Positions 54,426 to 61,742 of a DNA stretch of 64,000 bases are shown piece after piece. Location of the stretch: NCBI RefSeq assembly GCF_003025005.1, contig NZ_PVSS01000002.1:140090-204089 (forward strand), written 5' to 3'. The DNA is from Brumimicrobium mesophilum. Its GTDB lineage: Bacteria; Bacteroidota; Bacteroidia; Flavobacteriales_D; Crocinitomicaceae. Positions within the stretch are counted from its first letter, which is position 1. Every line of letters begins with the position of its first letter. The notes under the pieces are model-generated. The model was given only the letters and a program-made list of their open reading frames with translations. It made no database searches and was not told where the DNA came from. Both the position numbers and the translations under genes were made by a program.

Positions 54426-54973
54426 TTAACAGAAAGAAAAGTTATTTTTTTTATTCTACATAAAACTAATTTTTCCACTTCTTGAAAAAAGTCCGAAATG
54501 AAACCACTCTTCCTAAAGGTTACAATTTCCCTTGCAATATTATTGTGAACCTTAAAATATATTGATAGTAGAACATTTCGTTATGATGTTTTTAAAGAAA
54601 TTTAAATAATTACGATGACACTCTAACATCCTTCTAATAATCAAAACCTTACCCTACTTCTCAACAATTTTTGTTCATAACTCCAAAATTATTTTCCTTC
54701 CTCCTCTTACATTCTTATCTATATTTGACCAAAATCCATTTGTTAAGACAACTTGATATTTCTATTAAGAATATTAAATGGAAAATGAGGAATCATGTGA
54801 AATTCATGAGCTGTTGCGCAACTGTAAGTGGTACAAAACCATAAGCCAGATACTCAATCTTAACAAGTAGAATTTTGTTTTCGCATGAAAAACAAGGTTC
54901 CGAAGCGAGTTAATTCTCCATCTTCTCTCCTATTTTTTATGCAATTGTTTTAACTATTTAAAAACTATTTGCA
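54426..54973 (+). other. 548-base leader region upstream of nrdB
   Basis: No credible ORF. The second half carries the cobalamin riboswitch and its expression platform. The first half (54426-54730) is AT-rich and should contain the nrdB promoter; no clear TAnnTTTG was located. Confidence 0.6.
54740..54920 (+). promoter_or_regulatory. Cobalamin (B12) riboswitch upstream of class I ribonucleotide reductase
   Basis: The sequence shows the core of a cobalamin riboswitch: ggaatcatgtgaaattcatg (54789-54808), the nearly universal gcaactgtaagtgg (54817-54831), and a B12 box ataagccagatactc (54841-54855). A perfect nine-base P1 stem closes it: ttgttaaga (54740-54748) with tcttaacaa (54858-54866). The downstream ttgtttt and aaaacaa arms (54875-54895) could form the switching hairpin. 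The gene controlled is nrdB, 54 bases further on. Cobalamin riboswitches before class I reductase genes are known in Streptomyces, where B12 shuts off the B12-independent enzyme. Confidence 0.88.
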
Positions 54974-55948
54974 ATGGGAATTTTCGACAAACGTATCAAT
55001 TACAAGCCATTTGAATATCCAGAGGTAATGGATTTCATTGAAAACATCAACAGAACTTTTTGGGTTCATTCTGAAGTAGATTTTACTGCAGACACTCAAG
55101 ATTTCCACTCTCACCTTCAGGAAAAAGAAAAACAAGCAATCAAGAAAAGTCTTCTGGCAATAGCTCAAATTGAAGTGGCTGTAAAATCATTTTGGGGAAA
55201 TCTTTATGAACACATGCCAAAGCCCGAGTTTAATGGATTGGGAAGTACTTTTGCGGAATGTGAATTTCGTCATTCTGAAGCTTATTCTCGGCTTTTAGCT
55301 GTTTTAGGGTATGATGAAGAATTTGAACATATAATCGAAATTCCAACCATCAAAAAGAGATTAGAATATTTGGAAGATGCGCTCCAACATTCGAAATCAG
55401 ACGATAAAAAGAAGTACATTTTCTCATTAATTTTATTCTCTATTCTAATAGAAAACGTTTCTCTTTTCAGTCAATTTGCAATTATTCTTTCATTCACAAG
55501 GTTTAAAGGATTAATGAAAAACGTGAGTAATATCATCTCATGGACTTCAATTGACGAGCAAGTTCACGCCAAAGCTGGAATTTTCCTTGTCAATAAAATC
55601 AAAGAAGAATATCCAGACTTTTTCGATGCAGAAACAATAGAGGAGATCAAAAATATCGTTAGACAATCAATTACCGTTGAATCAGAGATTCTAGATTGGA
55701 TTTTTGAAGATGGAGAAATTGATTCGGTCAGTAAAGAAAACTTAATTCACTTTATGAAATTTAGAGTAGATGAAAGCTTAGATCAAATCGGTATTGGGAA
55801 ATTATATCACATCAGCACAGAACAATATCGCCCAATGGCATGGTTCGAAGAAGAAATTTTCGCCAATTCTTTGGACGATTTCTTTGCTAAACGTCCTACA
55901 GAATATACAAAGCATGATAAAAGTATTAGCGCTGCAGACTTGTTCTAA
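54974..55948 (+). CDS. nrdB: Class I ribonucleotide reductase small subunit
   Basis: 324-aa diiron radical-generating subunit that activates NrdA for reduction of ribonucleotides. Metal ligands and the radical tyrosine are readable: E67, E97 and H100 with Y104 in ECEFRHSEAYSRLL (same spacing as E115, H118, Y122 of E. coli), E160 in LIENVSLFSQF, and E195/H198 in DEQVHAKAG. The C-terminal tail (SISAADLF) fits binding to NrdA. It is the first gene of the riboswitch-controlled unit, ahead of nrdA with a 347-base spacer. Confidence 0.95.
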   Translation: MGIFDKRINYKPFEYPEVMDFIENINRTFWVHSEVDFTADTQDFHSHLQEKEKQAIKKSLLAIAQIEVAVKSFWGNLYEHMPKPEFNGLGSTFAECEFRHSEAYSRLLAVLGYDEEFEHIIEIPTIKKRLEYLEDALQHSKSDDKKKYIFSLILFSILIENVSLFSQFAIILSFTRFKGLMKNVSNIISWTSIDEQVHAKAGIFLVNKIKEEYPDFFDAETIEEIKNIVRQSITVESEILDWIFEDGEIDSVSKENLIHFMKFRVDESLDQIGIGKLYHISTEQYRPMAWFEEEIFANSLDDFFAKRPTEYTKHDKSISAADLF

Positions 55949-56295
55949 AATGAGAATAATAATTGATGCCTGATTAAAAATCATATCATTAATTAAATTA
56001 GTATAAAGATTATTTTAAGCTATTGGATGGATTATCTTAAGTTTCATAATCGAAGGGTTCGGGGTTTCCAAGTGAAAGTGAGTTATCATGTGGAATTGCA
56101 TTTCTCTTGCAGAGAAATATAGCATGGAGCATAGATAATCTCATGTTGCATAGCATTCACCTAGGAAATCACCTTGATTTTTTGTTTCGTTTTTTATCAA
56201 GAAAAAATGAAAAAGAAGAAAGAAGAAAGTTTAGAGGCTAGTCTATATATGTGAAACTTATTTTAATCAGAAAACATTTATAAAAATATACAACT
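55949..56295 (+). other. 347-base spacer between nrdB and nrdA, mostly structured
   Basis: No coding frame. The central third (56061-56173) folds into an extensive branched structure, listed separately. After it comes an AT-rich stretch (cttgattttttg... to atcaag) before the nrdA start at 56296. Confidence 0.7.
56061..56173 (+). ncRNA. Candidate structured RNA between nrdB and nrdA
   Basis: Nested complementary arms: ggggtttcc (56061-56069) with ggaaatcacc (56164-56173, one bulge); gtgaa (56072-56076) with ttcac (56156-56160); tgagttatc (56079-56087) with gataatctca (56134-56143, one bulge); gc/gc around atttctc (56100-56106) and gagaaat (56112-56118) with a TTGCA loop; and a small atg/cat stem (56143-56151). 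The pieces are consistent with one long, branched hairpin. It lacks the gcaactgtaa and B12-box motifs, so it is not a second cobalamin riboswitch of the known kind. Function unknown; an attenuator, processing site or new riboswitch are all possible. Confidence 0.5.
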
Positions 56296-57945
56296 ATGGA
56301 AAACTTGTGGTGGCTCAATGATGAAAGTGAGCAAATTTTAAACCGAGGATATTTACTTAAAGGAGAAACAGTAAAAGGTGCAATAGAACGTGTTGCAACT
56401 GCGGCAAGTAAGCGCCTGTACAAACCTGAATTAAAAGAACCATTTATCGATCTTATTGAAAAAGGATGGATGAGTTTGAGTTCTCCAATTTGGGCGAATA
56501 TGGGAACAGAGCGTGGTTTACCTATTTCTTGTTTCAATGTGCATGTTCCAGATGGAATTGAAGAAATCACACACAAACTAGGTGAAGTCATCATGCAAAC
56601 CAAAATTGGTGGAGGAACTTCGGGTTATTTCGGTGAATTGAGAGCACGTGGTAGTGCTGTAACTGACAACGGACAAAGTAGCGGCGCAGTTTCTTTTATG
56701 AAACTTTTTGACACAGCAATGGACACAATTTCTCAAGGTGGTGTTCGTCGTGGTGCTTTTGCTGCTTATTTAGACATTGATCATCCAGATATTAAAGAAT
56801 TCCTTCAAATTAAAGACATCGGGAGTCCCTTACAAAACCTATTTTCTGGTGTTTGTGTCTCAGATTATTGGATGGTTGAAATGATAGATGGTGATATGGA
56901 AAAACGTGAAATTTGGGCCAAAGTTCTAGAATCACGTCAACAAAAAGGATTGCCATACTTGTTTTTCACAGACAATGTAAATAAGAACAAACCTCAAGTT
57001 TATAAAGATAAAAGCATGAGCATAAATTCAAGTAATTTATGTTCTGAAATTATGTTGCCATCAAGCGAAGAAGAGTCATTCATTTGCTGCCTTTCTTCAA
57101 TGAATTTGGAGCTTTATGACGAATGGAAGGATACAAATGCGGTTCAATTGGCTATATTTTTCTTAGATGCAGTTCTTCAAGAATTCATCGCAAAAACAGA
57201 AAACAATTATTATCTAGCTTCAGCAAATAGATTTGCAAAACGCCACCGCGCACTGGGATTAGGTGCAATGGGTTGGCATTCTTACCTTCAAAAAAACATG
57301 ATTCCATTTGAAGGAATGCAAGCGAAGCAATTAACCTCATCAATATTCTCACACATAAAAAATGAAGCCGAAAAAGCGTCAAGAGAATTGGCTGATATTT
57401 ACGGTGAACCAGAATTATTGAAAGATTATGGAATGAGAAACACAACGCTACTTGCGATTGCTCCCACTACATCATCTTCTGCTATTTTGGGACAAACTTC
57501 TCCAGGAATTGAACCTTTGAGCAGCAATTACTATAAAGCTGGATTAGCGAAAGGAAACTTTGTAAGAAAAAACAAATACCTTAAGAATCTGCTTGTTGAA
57601 AAAGACCTTGATAATGAAGAAACATGGAGAAGTATCATGTTGAACCAAGGAAGTATTCAGCATTTAAAAGAATTAACTGCTGAAGAAAAAGCTGTTTTCA
57701 AAACATTTAAAGAAATTAGTCAATTGGAAATTATCCAACAAGCTTCAATAAGACAGAAATTTATTGATCAATCTCAAAGTTTAAACCTAAATATCCCTTC
57801 AAATTTGCCAGTTAAGGATATCAATAAATTAATTATTGAATCATGGAAATTAGGTGTAAAAACTTTATACTACCAAAGAAGCCAAAGTGTTGGTAAAGAA
57901 TTTGTGGTGAAGAACTTGGTGGAATGTGTTAGCTGCGAGGGTTAA
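56296..57945 (+). CDS. nrdA: Class I ribonucleotide reductase large subunit without ATP cone
   Basis: 549-aa catalytic subunit, shorter than the usual 750-800 aa because there is no N-terminal ATP-cone: the protein starts in the alpha-helical domain (MENLWWLNDESEQILNRGYLLKGETVKGAIERVA). Active-site and redox residues are present: GLPISCFNVHV (first redox Cys), SSNLCSEIMLPSS and FICCLSSMNLEL (active-site region), the radical-transfer tyrosines KTLYYQRSQS, and the C-terminal thioredoxin-reducible CVSCEG. Missing the ATP cone predicts loss of dATP overall-activity inhibition. The long leader contains a structured RNA. Convergent with the helicase gene. Confidence 0.93.
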   Translation: MENLWWLNDESEQILNRGYLLKGETVKGAIERVATAASKRLYKPELKEPFIDLIEKGWMSLSSPIWANMGTERGLPISCFNVHVPDGIEEITHKLGEVIMQTKIGGGTSGYFGELRARGSAVTDNGQSSGAVSFMKLFDTAMDTISQGGVRRGAFAAYLDIDHPDIKEFLQIKDIGSPLQNLFSGVCVSDYWMVEMIDGDMEKREIWAKVLESRQQKGLPYLFFTDNVNKNKPQVYKDKSMSINSSNLCSEIMLPSSEEESFICCLSSMNLELYDEWKDTNAVQLAIFFLDAVLQEFIAKTENNYYLASANRFAKRHRALGLGAMGWHSYLQKNMIPFEGMQAKQLTSSIFSHIKNEAEKASRELADIYGEPELLKDYGMRNTTLLAIAPTTSSSAILGQTSPGIEPLSSNYYKAGLAKGNFVRKNKYLKNLLVEKDLDNEETWRSIMLNQGSIQHLKELTAEEKAVFKTFKEISQLEIIQQASIRQKFIDQSQSLNLNIPSNLPVKDINKLIIESWKLGVKTLYYQRSQSVGKEFVVKNLVECVSCEG

Positions 57946-57962
57946 TTAATTTCGAATTTTTG

Positions 57963-58003
57963 AATTACGAATTACGAATTGAACACATTCGTAATTCGTA
58001 ATT
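57963..58003. terminator. Bidirectional 17-base-pair hairpin between nrdA and the helicase gene
   Basis: A perfect 17-base inverted repeat: arms 57963-57979 (aattacgaattacgaat) and 57987-58003 (attcgtaattcgtaatt) with a seven-base loop. It sits in the 62-base gap between two convergent genes and should stop or stabilise both transcripts. The iterated attcgtaatt unit is also a recognisable Bacteroidota intergenic repeat. Confidence 0.7.
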
Positions 58004-58007
58004 AATT

Positions 58008-59234
58008 TTACCATTCATTTCCTTTACCCGTTCTCTTTTCTTCTTCGGCCATCAATTTCCTCCAATCATTCGTTCCGTCTTCAGAATCTTCTAAAATGGC
58101 GCTATAATCTTGTTTTGAAAGATCATAAATTGCAATTTCAGTCCCATTGTAAGCCTCAATTGCTGATAATAAAATCTTTTCCCCTTCACTGCAAAATGAA
58201 ATAGCGACACCTTTTTCTTTTCCACGTCCTGTTCTACCTACACGGTGAACATAATTTTCTGGTTCATCTGGTAAATCGTAGTTAATTACTGCTCCAATTC
58301 CAGGAATATCAATTCCACGAGCTGCAACGTCTGTCGCTACAAGAATTGAAACTTCATTGTCTTTGAATTTTCTTAAAACCTCAAATCGGTCTTTTTGCTC
58401 CACATCTCCATGAATTGTCACCGCTTCAATTGCCACACGCTCCAATGCCTTAACTACTCGTTCTGCACGAACTTTCGTTCTAACAAAAACCATAATTTTC
58501 AAACCTTCATTTTCTTTTACGATGTTCTCTAAAAAGAAACGTTTATCGTCCATTTCAACAAATGTAACGGCGTGTTCAATATTTTTAGCAACAGGATCTT
58601 TTGGTGAAATTTGAATACGAATGGCATTTCTCACCAAGTTATAAGCGATTTTCTTAATGTTCTTGTCAATTGTAGCTGAAAAGAACAAAGTTTGACGTTT
58701 CTGAGGAATATGACGCATCAAATCTTGAATGTCCTTGATAAAACCTAAATCCAACATGTGATCGGCTTCATCTAAAACCAAAGTCTGTAAGCGATCAACC
58801 TTTAAAACACCTTGTGAAATCAAGTCGAACATTCGTCCAGGCGTAGAAATAACAACATCAATTCCGTTGTCCAAATCTGCTATTTGATCATCTTGTGAAA
58901 CACCTCCCATTAAAGAGCGAGAACGAACATCAATTCCTTTTCCTACTTCAGCAAATACCTTTTGAACTTGTTCAGCCAATTCTCTTGTTGGAACCATCAC
59001 CAAAGCACGAACAAAATGCTCAGAATTCTTTTCTAATTGATTGTGAATTGAATTTAAAATAGGAATCACAAAACTCGCTGTTTTACCAGTTCCCGTTTGT
59101 GCGATTGCCAAAACATCCTCTCCATTCAAAATCGGTTGAATTGCCTTAAACTGAATATCTGTGGGCCTTGCCCAACCTAGATTCTTAATTTCAGTTTTTA
59201 TAACTTTCGCTATTTTATAATCTTCAAATTTCAT
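58008..59234 (-). CDS. DEAD-box RNA helicase (RhlE-like)
   Basis: 408-aa ATP-dependent RNA helicase. Q motif ARPTDIQFKAIQ (22-33), Walker A AQTGTGKT (45-52), PTRELA (82-87), GG and TPGR (131-134), DEAD (155-158), SAT, the C-terminal IMVFVRTKVRAERV, ATDVAARGIDIPG and YVHRVGRTGRG. A short C-terminal tail without the long basic extension of some Bacteroidota RhlE forms. Probably acts in ribosome assembly or RNA turnover, especially in the cold. The product is complete and unremarkable. Confidence 0.94.
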   Translation of the reverse strand: MKFEDYKIAKVIKTEIKNLGWARPTDIQFKAIQPILNGEDVLAIAQTGTGKTASFVIPILNSIHNQLEKNSEHFVRALVMVPTRELAEQVQKVFAEVGKGIDVRSRSLMGGVSQDDQIADLDNGIDVVISTPGRMFDLISQGVLKVDRLQTLVLDEADHMLDLGFIKDIQDLMRHIPQKRQTLFFSATIDKNIKKIAYNLVRNAIRIQISPKDPVAKNIEHAVTFVEMDDKRFFLENIVKENEGLKIMVFVRTKVRAERVVKALERVAIEAVTIHGDVEQKDRFEVLRKFKDNEVSILVATDVAARGIDIPGIGAVINYDLPDEPENYVHRVGRTGRGKEKGVAISFCSEGEKILLSAIEAYNGTEIAIYDLSKQDYSAILEDSEDGTNDWRKLMAEEEKRTGKGNEW

Positions 59235-59303
59235 GGTGCAAAATTACGATTTAAAGTTGGGATTGGGATTGTATGGTTGAATATAAATGTAGCGCTGTAA
59301 AGG

Positions 59304-59350
59304 AACGCGGATGACACGAATCTCCGAACGCGGATTGGTCGCGGATTTAA
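59304..59350 (+). repeat. cgcggat-type repeat, left copy
   Basis: Contains aacgcggatgacacgaatct and further copies of cgcggatt. It is related to the reverse complement of 59813-59868. Repeats built on ccgcgtcatccgcgt are common between genes in Bacteroidota. GC-rich against the surroundings. Confidence 0.65.
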
Positions 59351-59522
59351 AAAATCAAAGAATGTAATAATTACATCTAAAATTTCGATTCGAAGCCTTT
59401 CCTTCTTTGAAGAGGGATTAAGGAAGAGGACTCTAGTTTCTAAATCTATTTAAATTCATGTAATCCTAAAACTCAATTTACTAAAATAAATAATTTCGAT
59501 TTTTTTTTGTGTATTTGATAAT

Positions 59523-59699
59523 ATGGGAGTTCAAGTAAAAATAGGATTTAAAGAATTACTGAAAATAGTAAAAACACTGCCTAAAAATCAGTTGGATAAA
59601 CTTTTGGATGAAATTGAAAAAGGAAAAATGACTAAAAAATCAGAATCTATTCTTGAAGAACTACTTTTAATAGGACCTGTTGCAACTAAAAAACCTTAA
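59523..59699 (+). CDS. Orphan antitoxin-like small protein, probably truncated
   Basis: A 58-aa frame too short for the usual ORF cut-off: MGVQVKIGFKELLKIVKTLPKNQLDKLLDEIEKGK then TKKSESILEELLLIGPVATKKP. The N-terminal pattern MxxQxKxxFxxLLxxVxxLPxxxxxxLxxxI and the C-terminal LLLxGPV resemble the small antitoxin-like proteins that precede PIN/VapC-type toxins in Bacteroidota, where the protein continues for 10-20 more residues. Here it stops at KKP and no toxin frame follows, so it is most likely the remnant of a lost toxin-antitoxin pair. Family recognition is from memory, not a search. Confidence 0.5.
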   Translation: MGVQVKIGFKELLKIVKTLPKNQLDKLLDEIEKGKMTKKSESILEELLLIGPVATKKP

Positions 59700-59812
59700 G
59701 TTTCTTACTAAGATTCGGAAATAAATTAATTTTACTGCCAAATCAAAGTAGAATAACTTAATCGACTAAAACATAGTATCTAATTCACTTTACCCTTTAA
59801 ATAAACTCATAA

Positions 59813-59868
59813 AAAAATCCGTGTATATCCGCGTTGCTTGCATCCGCGTCATCCGCGTGCCATCATCC
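59813..59868 (-). repeat. cgcggat-type repeat, right copy (inverted)
   Basis: Contains aatccgtgtatatccgcgtt and catccgcgtcatccgcgtgc. Read on the minus strand it parallels the left copy at 59304-59350, so the two form an inverted pair around the orphan antitoxin-like gene. Confidence 0.65.
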
Positions 59869-59928
59869 ACAAAAAAAATAGCGCAGAACTTCCGTCCTAC
59901 GCTATTAAAATATATATAACGTTTTTAT

Positions 59929-60897
59929 CTACTGATCCAACAAGTAAGCAAACACCAACGGCGCTACAATCGTAGCATCCGATTCAATAATGAATTTTGG
60001 TGTATCGATTCCTAATTTACCCCAAGTAATTTTCTCGTTTGGAACTGCTCCAGAGTATGAACCAAAACTTGTTGTAGAATCAGAAATCTGACAGAAGTAA
60101 CTCCAGAATGGTGTATCCTCACGTTCTAAATCTTGCGCCAACATCGGCACAACACAAATTGGGAAATCTCCTGCGATACCTCCACCGATTTGGAAGAAAC
60201 CAATTCCTTCTTCACCAGCGTTGTTTGTGTAGTAATCTGCCAACCACATCATGTACTCAATTCCTGACTTCATTGTCGAAGGTTTCAACTCTCCTGTGAT
60301 GCAGTAAGAAGCGAAAATATTACCTAAGGTTGAATCTTCCCAACCTGGAACGATAATCGGTAAATTTTTCTGCGCAGCTGCAACCATCCATGAATTTTTA
60401 GGATCAATCTCATAGTATTGCTCTAAAACTCCAGATAAAACCAATTTGTATAAAAATTCATGCGGAAAATAACGTTCTCCTTTATCTTCAGCATCTTTCC
60501 AAATATCAAAAACATGTTGTTGTAAACGACGGAATGCTTCTTCTTCAGGAATACATGTATCCGTAACACGATTTAAACCTCTTTCTAATAATGCCCATTC
60601 GTCTTCAGCAGTTAAATCACGGTAATGTGGTACACGTTCGTAACTGTCGTGAGCTACTAAATTCATTAAATCTTCCTCCAAGTTTGCACCTGTAGTTGAA
60701 ATCATGTGAATTTTGTCCTGACGAATCATTTCTGCTAATGAAATTCCTAACTCAGCTGTACTCATTGCACCAGCAAGTGAAACCAACATTTTCTTTCCTT
60801 CTGCAAGGTGTTTTTCATACCCTTTTGCCGCATCTACAAGCGCTGCAGAGTTGAAATGTCTGTAATTGTACTCGATAAACTCTCTAACTTTCCCCAT
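59929..60897 (-). CDS. Deoxyhypusine synthase-like protein, polyamine operon
   Basis: 322-aa member of the deoxyhypusine synthase (DHS) family. The NAD-linked aminobutyl-transfer fold is visible: VSLAGAMSTAELGISLAEMIRQDKIHMISTTGANLEEDLMN, PIIVPGWEDSTLGNIFASYC, GFFQIGGGIAGDFPICVVPML, SDSTTSFGSYSGAVPNEKITWGKLGID and ESDATIVAPLVFAYLL. The catalytic lysine of human DHS (K329) corresponds to K294 in TWGKLGID. Bacteria have no eIF5A, so the acceptor cannot be the eukaryotic one. Its place after arginine decarboxylase and agmatinase points to polyamine chemistry such as homospermidine or a related triamine. It shares one base with the upstream gene. Confidence 0.88.
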   Translation of the reverse strand: MGKVREFIEYNYRHFNSAALVDAAKGYEKHLAEGKKMLVSLAGAMSTAELGISLAEMIRQDKIHMISTTGANLEEDLMNLVAHDSYERVPHYRDLTAEDEWALLERGLNRVTDTCIPEEEAFRRLQQHVFDIWKDAEDKGERYFPHEFLYKLVLSGVLEQYYEIDPKNSWMVAAAQKNLPIIVPGWEDSTLGNIFASYCITGELKPSTMKSGIEYMMWLADYYTNNAGEEGIGFFQIGGGIAGDFPICVVPMLAQDLEREDTPFWSYFCQISDSTTSFGSYSGAVPNEKITWGKLGIDTPKFIIESDATIVAPLVFAYLLDQ

Positions 60898-61742
60898 TAT
60901 GAATTAAATTTATAGGATAATATTTTATATAATAATTTTGCTGCCATAAAATCTGGCGCTGGAACTCCTTCTACTGGAGCCAACTCTACAATATCAAAAC
61001 CAACTAAGGTTTTCTCTTCTATTACTCTTCTCACTAAAGTGATTACATCATACCAATACAGTCCTCCTGGTTCAGGCGTTCCTGTTGATGGCATAATTGA
61101 CGGATCAAAAACATCCAAATCAATTGTTAAGTAAACTTCTTCCCCTAGCTGATTGATTACCTCATCCATCCAGTTTGAAGTTGAATTAATGCGGTACATG
61201 TCAAAGAAATTCTCCTCTTTTACGAATGGTAATTCTACTGAATCCATACTGCGAATTCCAACTTGAACAAGATTCGTATTTTTTGAAGCTGCGTGTAAAG
61301 CACAAGCGTGATTACAAGCTGATCCATGAAATTCAGGTCTTAAATCTGAATGTGCATCCAACTGTAAAACGGAAAGATTCTCGTATTTCTTTTTGAATGA
61401 ACGAATCGCTCCAATTGAAATAGAATGTTCTCCTCCGAATAAACTGACAAATTTCCCAGTTTCGATATATTCATCTGTTGATTTTTCAACGGCGTCACAC
61501 ATCGCTTCTGGTGAAGATTCTTCTGTTACTGTGGGAGCAATGAAAATTCCTTGTTCATAAACTTCAGAATTCGTTTCAATGTCATACAACTCCATGTTTT
61601 CAGAAGCATCCATCAATGCTTCAAACCCTTTGTCAGCTCCTTTTCCATAAGTCGAAGTTCCGTCATAAGGCACAGGGATAATCACTACCGCTGCGTTTTC
61701 TAATTTCCCTAATTCTTCAGGGATTCCTCCAAATGTTCTCAT
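60897..61742 (-). CDS. speB: Agmatinase (arginase/ureohydrolase family)
   Basis: 281-aa Mn-dependent ureohydrolase. All six metal ligands are in place: H106 in FGGEHSISIG, D129, H131 and D133 in LDAHSD, D208 and D210 in TIDLDVFDP. The PSTGTPEPGGLYW segment is characteristic of the agmatinase subgroup rather than arginase. Location between arginine decarboxylase and a DHS-like gene, each sharing a base with the next, supports agmatine as the substrate, giving putrescine and urea. Confidence 0.93.
   Translation of the reverse strand: MRTFGGIPEELGKLENAAVVIIPVPYDGTSTYGKGADKGFEALMDASENMELYDIETNSEVYEQGIFIAPTVTEESSPEAMCDAVEKSTDEYIETGKFVSLFGGEHSISIGAIRSFKKKYENLSVLQLDAHSDLRPEFHGSACNHACALHAASKNTNLVQVGIRSMDSVELPFVKEENFFDMYRINSTSNWMDEVINQLGEEVYLTIDLDVFDPSIMPSTGTPEPGGLYWYDVITLVRRVIEEKTLVGFDIVELAPVEGVPAPDFMAAKLLYKILSYKFNS

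Larger units (their letters stand above)
59235..59928. other. 694-base region with inverted repeats around a short orphan gene
   Basis: Outside the small antitoxin-like gene (59523-59699) there is no credible ORF. Two related GC-richer repeat blocks lie in opposite orientation on either side of it (59304-59350 and 59813-59868). They contrast strongly with the AT-rich neighbourhood, so this looks like a repeat-bounded, decaying accessory island. Confidence 0.6.

Noticed and set aside
56061..56173. Second cobalamin riboswitch between nrdB and nrdA
   Set aside because: The invariant gcaactgtaa core and the B12 box are missing, although the fold is strong.
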